Position numbers and translations under genes: made by a program. DNA of 64,000 bases from Hygrophila difformis. Lineage: Eukaryota > Streptophyta > Magnoliopsida > Lamiales > Acanthaceae. Within the stretch, counting starts at the first letter, position 1. Every line of letters begins with the position of its first letter. Positions 1 to 12,005 of the stretch are shown piece after piece. Where the stretch lies: NCBI GenBank assembly GCA_030278955.1, contig JAOANR010000005.1:35529105-35593104 (forward strand), written 5' to 3'. A model generated the notes under the pieces. That model was not told the DNA's origin, did not search any database, and saw nothing but the letters and a program-made list of their open reading frames with translations.

Positions 1-1780
1 GGGTGACCTGCGTCTCCACATTTTTGATTGATGACTGCAGCTGCTGGTTTATCTCCCTTTGATTTGAGATAAACTCGGTCATCAAATTCTCCAGGCGGGA
101 TGGTGGCTTTTGGTTGTATTGCTGATTCTGGTCAGGTTGGGCTTGGAAGTTTTGGAAATTCTGGCCTTGATTTTGGTTGGGCCTCTGTTGGATATGGGGT
201 TGAAAGTTCTAATTTTGATTCTGGAAGTTCTGTACTCTCTGCTAAACGAATCCTTGGTTCTGAGGTCTGAAGTTCTGCTGAGGATTTTGGTTTGCAAAAT
301 GGTTAGGCTGATTTGGCTGTGTCAACAAATGTGCATTAAGTGCATTGTTGTTGGAATAGGAGAGGTTGGGGTGGTGATTCTTGTAGTTCCCTGCGTAATT
401 GCAGCTTTCGGTAGCTATTTGTTGGCATGTGTCAGTTGGATGTGGTCCCTGACATAGCCCACAAATTGCTCCCGATTGCTGTGTTTGCACTTGGCTAGAT
501 GAGGCTCCTGCCTGAGAAGTACCTGCTCCCTTTCCTTTTTCCTGACCTAGCTGTATCGCAGCCACCTGTTCCTGCAATTTTTCGAAATCTGTCTTTGCTT
601 CACTCACAGCAAAAACTTTTCTAGGAGAGTCCACTTTCTTCTCATTAGTGTTCAATATAGATCTATTGACAGACATTGTCTCAATCTTTTCCCAGGCTTG
701 GTCCATGGGCAAATGGAGTAAATGTCGTCCGCCTGCAGCGTCCAACATCGTTCTCCATGGATGGGTGAGTCCTCCATAGAATTTCCTCAGTTGCTCCCAT
801 GGTTGATATCCGTGTTGGGGGCATCGCCTCAAGAGGCTGGAGAACCTCTCCTTTGCGTCATACAATGACTCGTCCGGCTTCATCTTGAACTCTCCAATCT
901 TGGCTCGTCCTTCCTCTATCTTTGATTCAGGAAAATAATTCAACAGAAAACTCCTCACCAAATCTGCCCAGGTGCTCCTCTGATTTATGGGCAATGATTT
1001 ATACCAATCCCTGGCACCACTAAACAAGGAAAAAGGAAACAACATCAGTCTTATAGCATCAGGTGAGACTCCCTGATTTTTTATTGTATCGCAGAGCTCC
1101 AGGAAGGTTTGGAGATGATCATGGGGATCCTCATGATTTGCACCGCAGAATTGGTTGTTTTGCACCAAGTTAATGAGTGCCGGTTTGAGCTCGAAATTGC
1201 GTGCAAGAAATTGCGCTCTTCCAGGCCTATCCAGATAAGGTTCTACGATTGGCTGCATAAAATCAGCTGCTGCCTGCTGCTGTTGATTTCCTTGTTCTGC
1301 TTGGTTTTGATACTGTTGGTGGTAGTTGGGATTCTGTTGGAACAGATTTTCAGGATCATGAGGGTTGTTTTGAAACTGGTCTTGATTGAAGGCTTAATTC
1401 TGGTATTGCTGATTTGGTATATTTTGGTTTTGGTGGTTAAATTGGTTAAGGGGTGGTGGCGGTTGTTGGTGGAATTGATGATACTATTGTTGATTTGGAT
1501 TAGGTAGATTTTCCTCCTCGTTGACACGATTTGGATGTTCTACCATACCCCCATCAGCTCCATTACCAGGGTTATTGGGTGGTTGGTCTATTGGTAAGAT
1601 CGGGGGAATGTCCTGGTTTTCTGCCATGTCAAATAGTTCACTGCTTGTGGTTTCGGGTGAGGTACGAGTCCGTGCTTCTTGCTCTTTCCTTCGTCTGGCT
1701 TGCGCCCTCAGTTGGCGAGCGGTCCTTTCTATTTCTAGATCGAACGGTAGCTCAGGCAATGTGTCCTTTCTCCGTTGCAT
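1..1780 (-). pseudogene. gag: Athila-type gag of element B, decayed and cut by the window edge
   Basis: Capsid/nucleocapsid precursor of a Ty3/gypsy element. The frame opens at 1780 (MQRRKDTLPELP), resembles the start of element A's gag, and stays in one frame to the window edge. The central block holds the Athila-like retrotransposon gag signature (LINLVQNNQF, EDPHDHLQTFLELCDTI, WYKSLP) and one knuckle-like CGLCQGPHPTDTC. I see four in-frame stops: 1484-1486, 1394-1396, 242-244 and 209-211. Several replace Gln codons, as expected from C-to-T decay of a Gln-rich protein. Element A interrupts the leader 38 bases upstream of the start. Protease and pol would lie beyond base 1. The family assignment is firm; the protein cannot be made. 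Confidence 0.88.
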
Positions 1781-1818
1781 AAGCAGTTTGTATCACAATT
1801 TGACAGCACCTGCACAAC

Positions 1819-4114
1819 TGAAACTTTTGACAATTTCCCACACGAGTATTTTCGAAATAATAGAACCCCGGTCTTGATTTTATTTAATAAAAATCATTTT
1901 ATGAAGGCGGAGTTAGGATTAGGGATATATTTATAGGTTGTCACGTTTTTATTACTCGTGTTAAGAAACTGTGGCCCGAAAGCGCACGGTGTCAAAAATT
2001 GCAGTAATTTATAGTAAGACCGGATCGTTCACTGGAGGATGTGCGATAGAAGCAGGGCCCACGTCGTTTTACTAGATTTTCCATTCGTATTGCTCCAATT
2101 GGTTTAAAAAGTGGCTAACGTCTACTAACATGAATTTAAATACAAAAGCACTTAAATCTATTCTACAAAGCAAATAAGTCTATTCTAGAAAGCAGGTAAA
2201 GATTATTCTAAGAATGCGATAGATACAATCTATGGAAGCAATGAAAATTTACATCATGCTAGCTATGAAGCTGAATCACAATGTAGACAGAAGGGACAGG
2301 AAGGAAAGAATAAAAATTGGACAAGATTTAGATAAGGCAATATTAAACTTCCATTTTTATACACAGATCTTTGTTTGGGATAATTCTATCAGATAGCTAA
2401 TTCTCATGCTCTCAATACTGCGTTCCCTTTAACAGACAGGTACTTACAGTATGAGTTTACATGTTCTTAAGACCGCAAACTCTAAGATACCACAGACTTG
2501 TAGCTGCCCTGGCCTGGGTATGTTACTTCATCTGTGGTGGTTGAGCAACACCTGACAAATCATTTATTGAAATGCCAAGTACTACTATCATTCTCCCATG
2601 TCACACCCGAAGATTCTAATTAAGCCCTAAACTATCCCTTAACTATCAATCCTAGTAACAGTTACGCAACTCCCAATACAACCGAGTGACCTCTATTGAA
2701 AGCATTTAAAGAAAGCAGTAAAGAAAACAGTAAAGAAAGCATTTAAAATCTATCACTCGGAGGTTTTGAAGGTCTGACCCTGGTAGTAAAAGACAGCTCC
2801 CCATCAGAATGAAGGGGTATGGATCAAGAATTCCCGGCTCTTGGTGAACTGCTCGTGCGTTCACCTCCTTCCGGGTGGTTATGAGATACAAACTAATGAA
2901 ACGAACTAACTAGTTAGTTTGTTCCGGATGCACTCACTCAGGACTCAAAAATAGGCTTTGGCAAGAGAGGATAGCAGTTGAAAGAAAACTCAACCCTATC
3001 TTAGAAAATATCCAAGGCCTGGATGATGTTTCTCTAAGATTATTTACTACACTGTATTTGAGTCCAAGTGGACCCCATCTCGGTGTAATATTTAACCTTA
3101 GATTCCCAACAAACAGCGATTTTGGAAAATAATGAATCTGAAAACCATCCCCTAAACAGGTACTAGACTCTCAATTAAAACACAGATCCTTTCAGTCTAG
3201 ATGAGATCTAATCGCTGACTCTGCTTCTAATTTCCCAAAATCAACCCTTGATAGAGTGTGAATTAGTCATAACTGAAGAATTTATCCCTTACTCAGATCC
3301 GAATTTGATAAAGGAATTTTTATCGGAAATTTAATATGCAATATCTGTTTCAAATCTATGCTTCTACTGTCCAAGGGAAGGATCCCAAAATAGTTTAGAC
3401 CACAATAATACATAATAATAGCATGCATAAGGATATATGGGAGTGTAAAATTAACTGACCCAAAATATAGGGGCGGGTCTAGACAGAAAGTGAAACACAG
3501 ATATGATGTGGTTAGGAGACCAAAATAAGGGCAGAATAATTGGGTGGACTGTAAACATCTACTGTCCAATTTCCCAATTACTCGGATGAAGCGAATTTAG
3601 ATAGGTGAAACCTTAAAATGGCAGTGTCGCTACCAGTTGGGCCCCTACTGTCTGTGAATTCGGATAAAACCTACATGCTTCCTCTCTGTAGTACTTATCA
3701 GCTAATGTTGACAGACATTAGCAGAGTTTTATTACAGATTGGAATTTGGGTTTTGAAAATAAGATAAATAAAATAAAACTGTATCTGGATGAGAGTCAGT
3801 TGAGCAGCTATTATAGTCCCGAATGGACGAACCGCCAAGGCTTCCACTAACTGCCATCCAGACCATGCAAAATAATGCCTAGTAACTAATACCCAGAATA
3901 CGAGCTAGTTATCCGTGAGGGAATACCCGCCAACATTAGTCTGATGTATTCTTTACTAATTGCTGCACACAACACGCAATAGACAAAATAAAATGAAATA
4001 AAGAGAAGAGCTTGCATGAGAGACATTGGTTTCTCATGCAAGGTTATGGAATCAATCCATAATTGATGGCTTAAATAATCCCTCCTACCATAATTAATTA
4101 CAGTCCGGATTATC
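1819..4114 (-). repeat. 3' LTR of element A, outer part (R/U5 side)
   Basis: Matches 24721-27019 almost base for base. On the plus strand it starts TGAAACTTTTGACAATTTCC, which is the LTR end on the coding strand. It is interrupted after TTATC at 4110-4114, where element C is inserted, and resumes at 12006. I see no genes in it. Confidence 0.93.
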
Positions 4115-4400
4115 TGTAAAGACCCGAATATTCTATTCCGAATATTTTGTATTTCGAATAAGCAAATTCAAATTGTTTTGAACTACGTCATGACTTGATC
4201 CCTTCACCGGGTACGTAGGCAACTTGGAAATTTCAATTCTGGGTTCAGTCAAACGATATAATAAAATAATAAAAACAACATCAAGAACAACAACACATAA
4301 TGATACAATCATGCATTCAAACAATAGCACAAAATAGAAAGAACCTTAGTTCCGAGCTCGCGAGAACTAACACCCAACTTCGGGGACGAAGTTGATTCTT

Positions 4401-4415
4401 AAGGGGGGTAGACTG
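4401..4415 (+). other. Internal polypurine tract and LTR-start-like junction inside LTR C
   Basis: AAGGGGGGTAGAC is followed by TGTAATACCCGGG, the form of a chromovirus 3' polypurine tract and LTR start. Just before it is the hairpin AACTTCGGGGACGAAGTT. It lies 299 bases inside the true LTR start. The same junction occurs in the 3' copy at 9269-9270. Confidence 0.75.
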
Positions 4416-5448
4416 TAATACCCGGGATTTTTATCGGCGTCCAAAGGAATAAAATTTATTTCTTAATCAAATCAAGGTTGAAATATCTCCGAGAAGAAGA
4501 AAATAATTTATCACAATAAATTATTGCTCGGAAATGAGACGCCGATAGATTCAAAAATTCAAAATGGAATAAAGGAGGGAAAGGAAGCCCGAAGACATTC
4601 CATGAAATCGAGTCAAAAGAATTGGAATTAAATTCAAGAAAGAAAAGAATTTTAATTCCAGGAAACCGTGGAGTCGGAAATAATTTAATTAGATAAATTG
4701 TTGCATGGGAGTCAAAGGACGACGAGTTAGAAGCCGACGAATCCAAACGCGACGAACTCCAGATTTCGAATACGGGATTAATTCGAGACGAGATAAATTT
4801 AAGATAAGAATTTGTAATCCGAGAATGACCCGAAAAATCGAGCCCGAAAACGTAAGAGCACAGAAGTCCGAAAGAGAGGAGAAAAGGCCCGACGGGATCG
4901 CAAGGCCCAGTCCGAACGCACGGCCCAGACCAGGCCGCGCGCCCGCCGCGCGCCCTTTGGCCTAACACCGCGCCACCAGCGCGCCAGTGCAGCAGCAGCT
5001 GCCAACTTGCCCGATTTCGGCGATTTCTTGCCAAAATTTACGACCCCGACTTTGGAAACTTGATTCCAGCCGAGGGAAAGGCAATAAGGCCGAGAATTGG
5101 CTGCTCCCTATCCAACTTTTCAGTCTCCAAACCCTTTTCTTCATCTTAAACTCTCCCAAAACCGAAAACACAAGTTCTTCACTTTCCGACGACCTTCCGA
5201 CGACTTTCCGGCGACCGAATCCGACCGAGAAAGTGTTTAGATCAAGGACTTCAGGCTTTAGATTATTGGTAAGATGTAAATCAGGTCTTATATTCGTTTT
5301 AATACCATAGCCATCGTTTTAACTTACGGATTTTCATATGCAAACACAAATCGGAGCCAAAGGAAGAAGAAACCGACTTGAGGAGGTTCATTCGTGACAT
5401 ACCGTGGATTCCGGACGACCCCGTGACCTCCTAGACATCATCCCCACT

Positions 5449-6834
5449 GTAAGTTAATACTTACTTGGTTTTGGGTGACTTAAAATGCAACCAAACATAT
5501 GGATTTAATAACTCTAAAATCTGTCAACACGAAAAACCCTCAGCGCAACAATTTTGTGCGAATTTTTCGAACACATAAATCTGCTCAAACAGAAAAACTC
5601 AAAACATCAAAAATGTTCCTAAGACATAGATCTAGGTTGTGTAAAATTTTCATAATTTTTCATTGTGTTTTGTTATCCGAAAACGGCCTCCAACAGACCT
5701 GCCCTAAAAGTCGAACATGAAACTGTAACAGATTTGTAATCGGATCAAAACCCCTACTTCAAGAGTTCAAACCGAAAAACTCAAAACTAGACTTTTGATC
5801 CTAACACATTAAACTATGTTGTGTAAAAATTTCATCGATTTTCATCAACGTTTGCTACCCCAAAACGATCCGAACATAAACTGCTTTGTAAAATGTTTTC
5901 GAAAATCTGACAGTGTAGATGTCCGAACTTGATGAGCATGTTCCTATATTTTCTAGCCCGAATTGATCTTCACAATCTAAATGAAAGTTGTAGAAAATCA
6001 TGTCTAGTATGTGCATATAAAATTTCAGAATTTTTGGAGTCCATTTGATGTGTCAAATTGTCGAGTTTTGAAGCTTTGTCAAAATATGAAACCTGACAGC
6101 GTGCTACTTTGGTGAAAGACTTGATTTTTGGCTCGTTTCCTTAATCCGGATCGAGAAACTTAAAACATGAAACTTGTTCGTCTCCATGTTTTCGAGTTAC
6201 TGGTGAAATTTCAGAATCTTTGGACTTAAAATGAATTTTTAAATAATTATGGAGTAAGACAGCGACTTGTATAAGTTATATTTTGAGAAACATGTGAAAC
6301 TTGCGAAATGTGTTCTTACCTTGCGGGTTTGATTCCCCAAGGGCGATTGTTTGTTTTCCTGCGGGTTCGATTCCCCAGGATGTGTGTTGATTCCTACGGG
6401 TTCAATTCCCTATGATGTATTTGAGTTCTTGCGGGTTCGATTCCCCAAGGGCGATCGTTTGTTTTCCTGCGGGTTCGATTCCCCAGGATGTGTGTTGATT
6501 CCTACGGGTTCCATTCCCTAGGATGCGTTTAAATGCTTGCGGGTCCATTTTCCCGAGAACATATTATACTAGATCATATCGAACAAAAGTGAAAGAGTGA
6601 AATCCTTGAAATACCAAATCCTGAAATCATGAGAGAATTAAGAGAATTGACTATTTTCTTTGTTTTAAATTATGCCATTTAATTATTAGTGGACGATTTA
6701 CTTAAATCGTGTATTACCTACAAGTATGTCTTTATTAAATTTAATTAAAGGCTTTGAAACCCCTAAATCATGCTAGGTGTTAACTTACTCAGCACGTTTT
6801 GCTGACCCAAACCATTTCATTCTTTTTCCTACAG
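5449..6834 (+). other. Putative leader intron inside LTR C
   Basis: A consensus donor (CACT|GTAAGTTA, GT at 5449-5450), a branch-point-like TGCTGAC (6800-6806) and a pyrimidine-rich acceptor ending TTTTTCCTACAG (AG at 6833-6834). All three elements are conserved in the otherwise different LTR of element D. A second possible donor, TTGGTAAGATG, lies at 5269 and is also conserved. Splicing is inferred, not shown. Confidence 0.5.
6321..6550 (+). repeat. Tandem B-box-like array in LTR C
   Basis: Seven units at about 34-38 base spacing, forming a 108-base higher-order repeat. They are variants of GCGGGTTCGATTCCCC and several contain GGTTCGATTCC, an exact Pol III B-box (tRNA T-arm) sequence. The 3' LTR copy is about 11160-11395. 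I see no A-box-like partner at tRNA spacing. Confidence 0.85.
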
Positions 6835-7168
6835 AGCTTATGGATTATACTGAGCACGTACATGCATGGGAATTTTTGGGAATACTTTATCTTAAATTTG
6901 CATTGGACTATCGTATGAACGGGCCTGTTTAACCCGTGTTTTGGCCATGTCGGCCCTTATATTTAAATTTCCGCTGCAACTTATTATTTTAATCATGTAT
7001 GGATGATATTACATTATTATTTTTAAGTAATTCCGGACTTGCTTTTAAAACTTTTTCCAACACTTATAGCCTTGCATCTCTTTAGCAAGCTCGGAGAAAC
7101 CATGTCTTGCTAGGGAGGTGCGGCGGTGACACCTCGGCCTGGGTTATCAAATCCGGGGTGTTACAGAG

Positions 7169-7182
7169 TGGTATCAGAGCCC
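7169..7182 (+). other. Primer binding site of element C
   Basis: TGGTATCAGAGCCC starts three bases after the 5' LTR end. It matches the usual plant initiator-Met tRNA primer site for about 13 bases. Confidence 0.85.
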
Positions 7183-7776
7183 GGAATATTTTTAAACTAT
7201 TATTTTTAAGTATTATTATTTTTAAAATTTATTATTTCTAAACTAGTAATATATTTTAAAGAGCCCAATCATTATTTTGAAGTCAAGGCCCAAATTTTTA
7301 ACCCAAAATTTTTTTGAAGCCCAAATGTTTTCTTTAAGAAGCCCAAGAAATTATTTTTAGCCCAATACTTTATATACTTACTATTGTGGGCTCAATTTTC
7401 TTTAAGCCCAATTATTTTGGCCCAATACCCTTGTTTTTACTCAAGCCCAAATAATTTCTTTTGGCCCAATATAGCGGCCCAAACCTTTTACCCTTAATCT
7501 TTTAAAATCTATCCATGGAGTAAATTTATTTTTAAAACCCATGGGTAGAAAAAAAAAAAATGCATGCATGAATTAAATTTTATTGGGGGGATTGCATATG
7601 CATACACACGTAATTGCACTAACTCTTCTTTATGTGAATCAGCGACTCTAAGAAAACACTCTTAAATTAGTATTCGACATGACTTTGACTTAGGCGCGCT
7701 GCTAAAGACTAACTTTGCCTTAGTCCTAGATCTTGACCACTTAGGAACTCATCTTCGCGTGCTTTTATAACAGAGA

Positions 7777-8765
7777 ATGGCACCTAGAAGAAAACTGAGG
7801 AAGGTAAGCCCAAACGGCACTGACACTGACCTCCCAAACGCACCTAACAACAATGAGAATCCTCCGAACGTAGGAGATCGAGCGCCTCCTATTCCCAACA
7901 ACATGGATGAACGTTTAAGGACGGTAGAAGAAGTACTCGTAGCATTAGGAAATGCCGAGGTGCATAGGGCACAAGCGGCAATACCTCCGCCAGTAGCCCG
8001 AGTCAACTACTTGGCATTGGTATACCCCTACAACCCACCCCATTATGACGGGCAAGAGGATCCGGCCAAGTTGGAGGTTGGATCCGTACCTTTGAAAAAC
8101 TCTTGGACGCTATCAAATGCCCCGACGAGGAGAAGATACGTGTAGCGACCTACTACTTAGGAGGCGAAGCCGATGAGTGGTGGCAAAACCTTCAAACGAA
8201 TTCAGAGGAAGATGAAGAATCCTACACCTGGGAAGGACTTAAGGAAGCCTTGAGAGAAAGATTCTACCCACTGAGCACCAAGACCGCAAAGTACGAGGAA
8301 TTCATCAACCTCAGACAAGGAGCGCAAACAGTACAAGAGTACTACACCAAATTCAAGGAATTGGTGCGATTTGCTACAAGGATAGTACCAACTGACTCTG
8401 ACAAGGCTCAGAAATTCGAGATGGGTCTGAACCTTAGTATCCGGGAGATACTTGCAGTAGGACAATTCACAAACCTGCAGACGGTTTACGATCGAGCTGT
8501 AGCAATTGATCGAGTCCAGCAACTGAAGCGTAAAGAAAATGGTGAGTCGAGCAAGGACTCGCAACAGTTTGAGAAAAAGAATCAAAACATTAGCAATGGC
8601 AATTTTAAGGAGAATAAGAATAAAGGTTTCAATTATGGGAGAAACGGCATACGTCATACAGTCATACCACGTTGCCCGCAGTGCCACCAAGCCCATCTGG
8701 TGCGCGAATGCCCAAAGCGCGGGACTTGTTATAGATGTGGTGGGGACGACCACATGATTAGATAA
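7777..8765 (+). pseudogene. gag: gag of element C, frameshifted and with truncated zinc knuckle
   Basis: Chromovirus-type gag. The start is ATG at 7777 (MAPRRKLRKVSPNG), shared with element D's gag. The N-terminal half runs to about 8070, where one base is missing relative to D (GAGGTTGG against GAGGGGTGG). The rest continues in another frame from 8103 with the conserved core (YYLGGEADEWWQNL, RFYPLSTK, ELVRFATRIVP). Near the end are CPQCHQAHLVREC and CYRCGGDDHMIR. A TAA at 8763-8765 removes the last Asp-Cys of the second knuckle. No pol follows. The protein is probably non-functional, yet the element is young, so it was moved by proteins supplied in trans. Confidence 0.88.
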
Positions 8766-8956
8766 TGCAATGTTCGTGAGGAGAGGATTGAGAAGAGGCT
8801 AGATTTGGTAAACCCTCAACCAGAAGAGCCATAGGACGATTGAACGACATCGATCAAGCTGACCTGCCAGCTCAATGAGGAAGGATCATGGGCAACGATA
8901 CCCGAACCTGTTAGCGAATAATACATAGGCAGTTATGGGGACATAACTGAAATCTT
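8766..8956 (+). other. Short 3' region of element C after gag
   Basis: About 190 bases between the gag stop and the polypurine tract. The closing segment GCAGTTATGGGGACATAACT is shared with element D and forms a short inverted repeat (AGTTATG/CATAACT). Nothing coding is seen. Confidence 0.6.
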
Positions 8957-8969
8957 AAGGGGGGGAGGA
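8957..8969 (+). other. Polypurine tract of element C
   Basis: AAGGGGGGGAGGA lies directly before the 3' LTR start TGTAACGACCC. It is the plus-strand primer that sets the LTR boundary. Confidence 0.88.
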
Positions 8970-11900
8970 TGTAACGACCCGAATATTCTATTCCGAATAT
9001 TTTGTATTTCGAATAAGCAAATTCAAATTGTTTTGAACTACGTCATGACTTGATCCCTTCACCGGGTATGTAGGCAACTTGGAAATTTCAATTCTGGGTT
9101 CAGTCAAACGATATAATAAAATAATAAAAACAACATCAAGAACAACAACACATAATGATACAATCATGCATTCAAACAATAGCACAAAATAGAAAGAACC
9201 TTAGTTCCGAGCTCGCGAGAACTAACACCCAACTTCGGGGACGAAGTTGATTCTTAAGGGGGGTAGACTGTAATACCCGGGATTTTTATCGGCGTCCAAA
9301 GGAATAAAATTTATTTCTTAATCAAATCAAGGTTGAAATATCTCCGAGAAGAAGAAAATAATTTATCACAATAAATTATTGCTCGGAAATGAGACGCCGA
9401 TAGATTCAAAAATTCAAAATGGAATAAAGGAGGGAAAGGAAGCCCGAAGACATTCCATGAAATCGAGTCAAAAGAATTGGAATTAAATTCAAGAAAGAAA
9501 AGAATTTTAATTCCAGGAAACCGTGGAGTCGGAAATAATTTAATTAGATAAATTGTTGCATGGGAGTCAAAGGACGACGAGTTAGAAGCCGACGAATCCA
9601 AACGCGACGAACTCCAGATTTCGAATACGGGATTAATTCGAGACGAGATAAATTTAAGATAAGAATTTGTAATCCGAGAATGACCCGAAAAATCGAGCCC
9701 GAAAACGTAAGAGCACAGAAGTCCGAAAGAGAGGAGAAAAGGCCCGACGGGATCGCACGGCCCAGTCCGAACGCACGGCCCAGACCAGGCCGCGCGCCCG
9801 CCGCGCGCCCTTTGGCCTAACACCGCGCCACCAGCGCGCCAGTGCAGCAGCAGCTGCCAACTTGCCCGATTTCGGCGATTTCTTGCCAAAATTTACGACC
9901 CCGACTTTGGAAACTTGATTCCAGCCGAGGGAAAGGCAATAAGGCCGAGAATTGGCTGCTCCCTATCCAACTTTTCAGTCTCCAAACCCTTTTCTTCATC
10001 TTAAACTCTCCCAAAACCGAAAACACAAGTTCTTCACTTTCCGACGACCTTCCGACGACTTTCCGGCGACCGAATCCGACCGAGAAAGTGTTTAGATCAA
10101 GGACTTCAGGCTTTAGATTATTGGTAAGATGTAAATCAGGTCTTATATTCGTTTTAATACCATAGCCATCGTTCTAACTTACGGATTTTCATATGCAAAC
10201 ACAAATCGGAGCCAAAGGAAGAAGAAACCGACTTGAGGAGGTTCATTCGTGACATACCGTGGATTCCGGACGACCCCGTGACCTCCTAGACATCATCCCC
10301 ACTGTAAGTTAATACTTACTTGGTTTTGGGTGACTTAAAATGCAACCAAACATATGGATTTAATAACTCTAAAATCTGTCAACACGAAAAACCCTCAGCG
10401 CAACAATTTTGTGCGAATTTTTCGAACACATAAATCTGCTCAAACAGAAACACTCAAAACATCAAAAATGTTCCTAAGACATAGATCTAGGTTGTGTAAA
10501 ATTTTCATAATTTTTCATTGTGTTTTGTTATCCGAAAACGGCCTCCAACAGACCTGCCCTAAAAGTCGAACATGAAACTGTAACAGATTTGTAATCGGAT
10601 CAAAACCCCTACTTCAAGAGTTCAAACCGAAAAACTCAAAACTAGACTTTTGATCCTAACACATTAAACTATGTTGTGTAAAAATTTCATCGATTTTCAT
10701 CAACGTTTGCTACCCCAAAACGATCCGAACATAAACTGCTTTGTAAAATGTTTTCGAAAATCTGACAGTGTAGATGTCCGAACTTGATGAGCATGTTCCT
10801 ATATTTTCTAGCCCGAATTGATCTTCACAATCTAAATGAAAGTTGTAGAAAATCATGTCTAGTATGTGCATATAAAATTTCAGAATTTTTGGAGTCCATT
10901 TGATGTGTCAAATTGTCGAGTTTTGAAGCTTTGTCAAAATATGAAACCTGACAGCGTGCTACTTTGGTGAAAGACTTGATTTTTGGCTCGTTTCCTTAAT
11001 CCGGATCGAGAAACTTAAAACATGAAACTTGTTCGTCTCCATGTTTTCGTTCAGAATCTTTGGACTTAAAATGAATTTTTAAATAATTATGGAGTAAGAC
11101 AGCGACTTGTATAAGTTATATTTTGAGAAACATGTGAAACTTGCGAAATGTGTTCTTACCTTGCGGGTTTGATTCCCCAAGGGCGATTGTTTGTTTTCCT
11201 GCGGGTTCGATTCCCCAGGATGTGTGTTGATTCCTACGGGTTCAATTCCCTATGATGTATTTGAGTTCTTGCGGGTTCGATTCCCCAAGGGCGATCGTTT
11301 GTTTTCCTGCGGGTTCGATTCCCCAGGATGTGTGTTGATTCCTACGGGTTCCATTCCCTAGGATGCGTTTAAATGCTTGCGGGTCCATTTTCCCGAGAAC
11401 ATATTATACTAGATCATATCGAACAAAAGTGAAAGAGTGAAATCCTTGAAATACCAAATCCTGAAATCATGAGAGAATTAAGAGAATTGACTATTTTCTT
11501 TGTTTTAAATTATGCCATTTAATTATTAGTGGACGATTTACTTAAATCGTGTATTACCTACAAGTATGTCTTTATTAAATTTAATTAAAGGCTTTGAAAC
11601 CCCTAAATCATGCTAGGTGTTAACTTACTCAGCACGTTTTGCTGACCCAAACCATTTCATTCTTTTTCCTACAGAGCTTATGGATTATACTGAGCACGTA
11701 CATGCATGGGAATTTTTGGGAATACTTTATCTTAAATTTGCATTGGACTATCGTATGAACGGGCCTGTTTAACCCGTGTTTTGGCCATGTCGGCCCTTAT
11801 ATTTAAATTTCCGCTGCAACTTATTATTTTAATCATGTATGGATGATATTACATTATTATTTTTAAGTAATTCCGGACTTGCTTTTAAAACTTTTTCCAA

Positions 11901-12005
11901 CACTTATAGCCTTGCATCTCTTTAGCAAGCTCGGAGAAACCATGTCTTGCTAGGGAGGTGCGGCGGTGACACCTCGGCCTGGGTTATCAAATCCGGGGTG
12001 TTACA
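8970..12005 (+). repeat. 3' LTR of element C
   Basis: Second copy of 4115-7165. It has a 15-base deletion near 11048 and a few substitutions. It repeats the inner polypurine/TG junction (9269), the donor-to-acceptor intron signals and the B-box-like array (11160-11395). Confidence 0.93.

Larger units (their letters stand above)
4115..7165 (+). repeat. 5' LTR of element C
   Basis: Begins TGTAAAGACCCG and ends GGGGTGTTACA; the other copy is 8970-12005. In order it holds a 299-base extension ending in a polypurine/TG junction, a CpG-rich U3-like part around 4900-5000, a leader conserved with element D from about 5140, a putative intron (5449-6834), and a tandem array of tRNA-like GGTTCGATTCC motifs (6321-6550). 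Confidence 0.93.
4115..12005 (+). mobile_element. Element C: gag-only LTR retrotransposon nested in A's 3' LTR
   Basis: Complete element with TG...CA ends and the exact 5-base duplication TTATC (4110-4114 and 12006-12010). The uninterrupted sequence survives in A's other LTR at about 27014, which proves the insertion. LTRs of about 3.05 kb flank an internal domain of only 1.8 kb (7166-8969). That domain carries an initiator-Met-type primer site, one gag frame and a polypurine tract, with no protease, RT, RNase H or integrase. It is therefore non-autonomous, like the TR-GAG class, and must use pol from another element. The LTRs differ by roughly five substitutions and one 15-base deletion (by eye), so the insertion is recent. 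Confidence 0.93.

Noticed and set aside
4456..5034. 192-codon open frame on the minus strand in LTR C, repeated at 9311-9889
   Set aside because: GC-rich LTR sequence opposite to the element's direction. No domain is seen, and the two copies simply reflect the two LTRs.
6321..6550. tRNA genes in LTR C
   Set aside because: Only T-arm/B-box-like words are present. There is no D-arm, anticodon arm or acceptor pairing at tRNA spacing.
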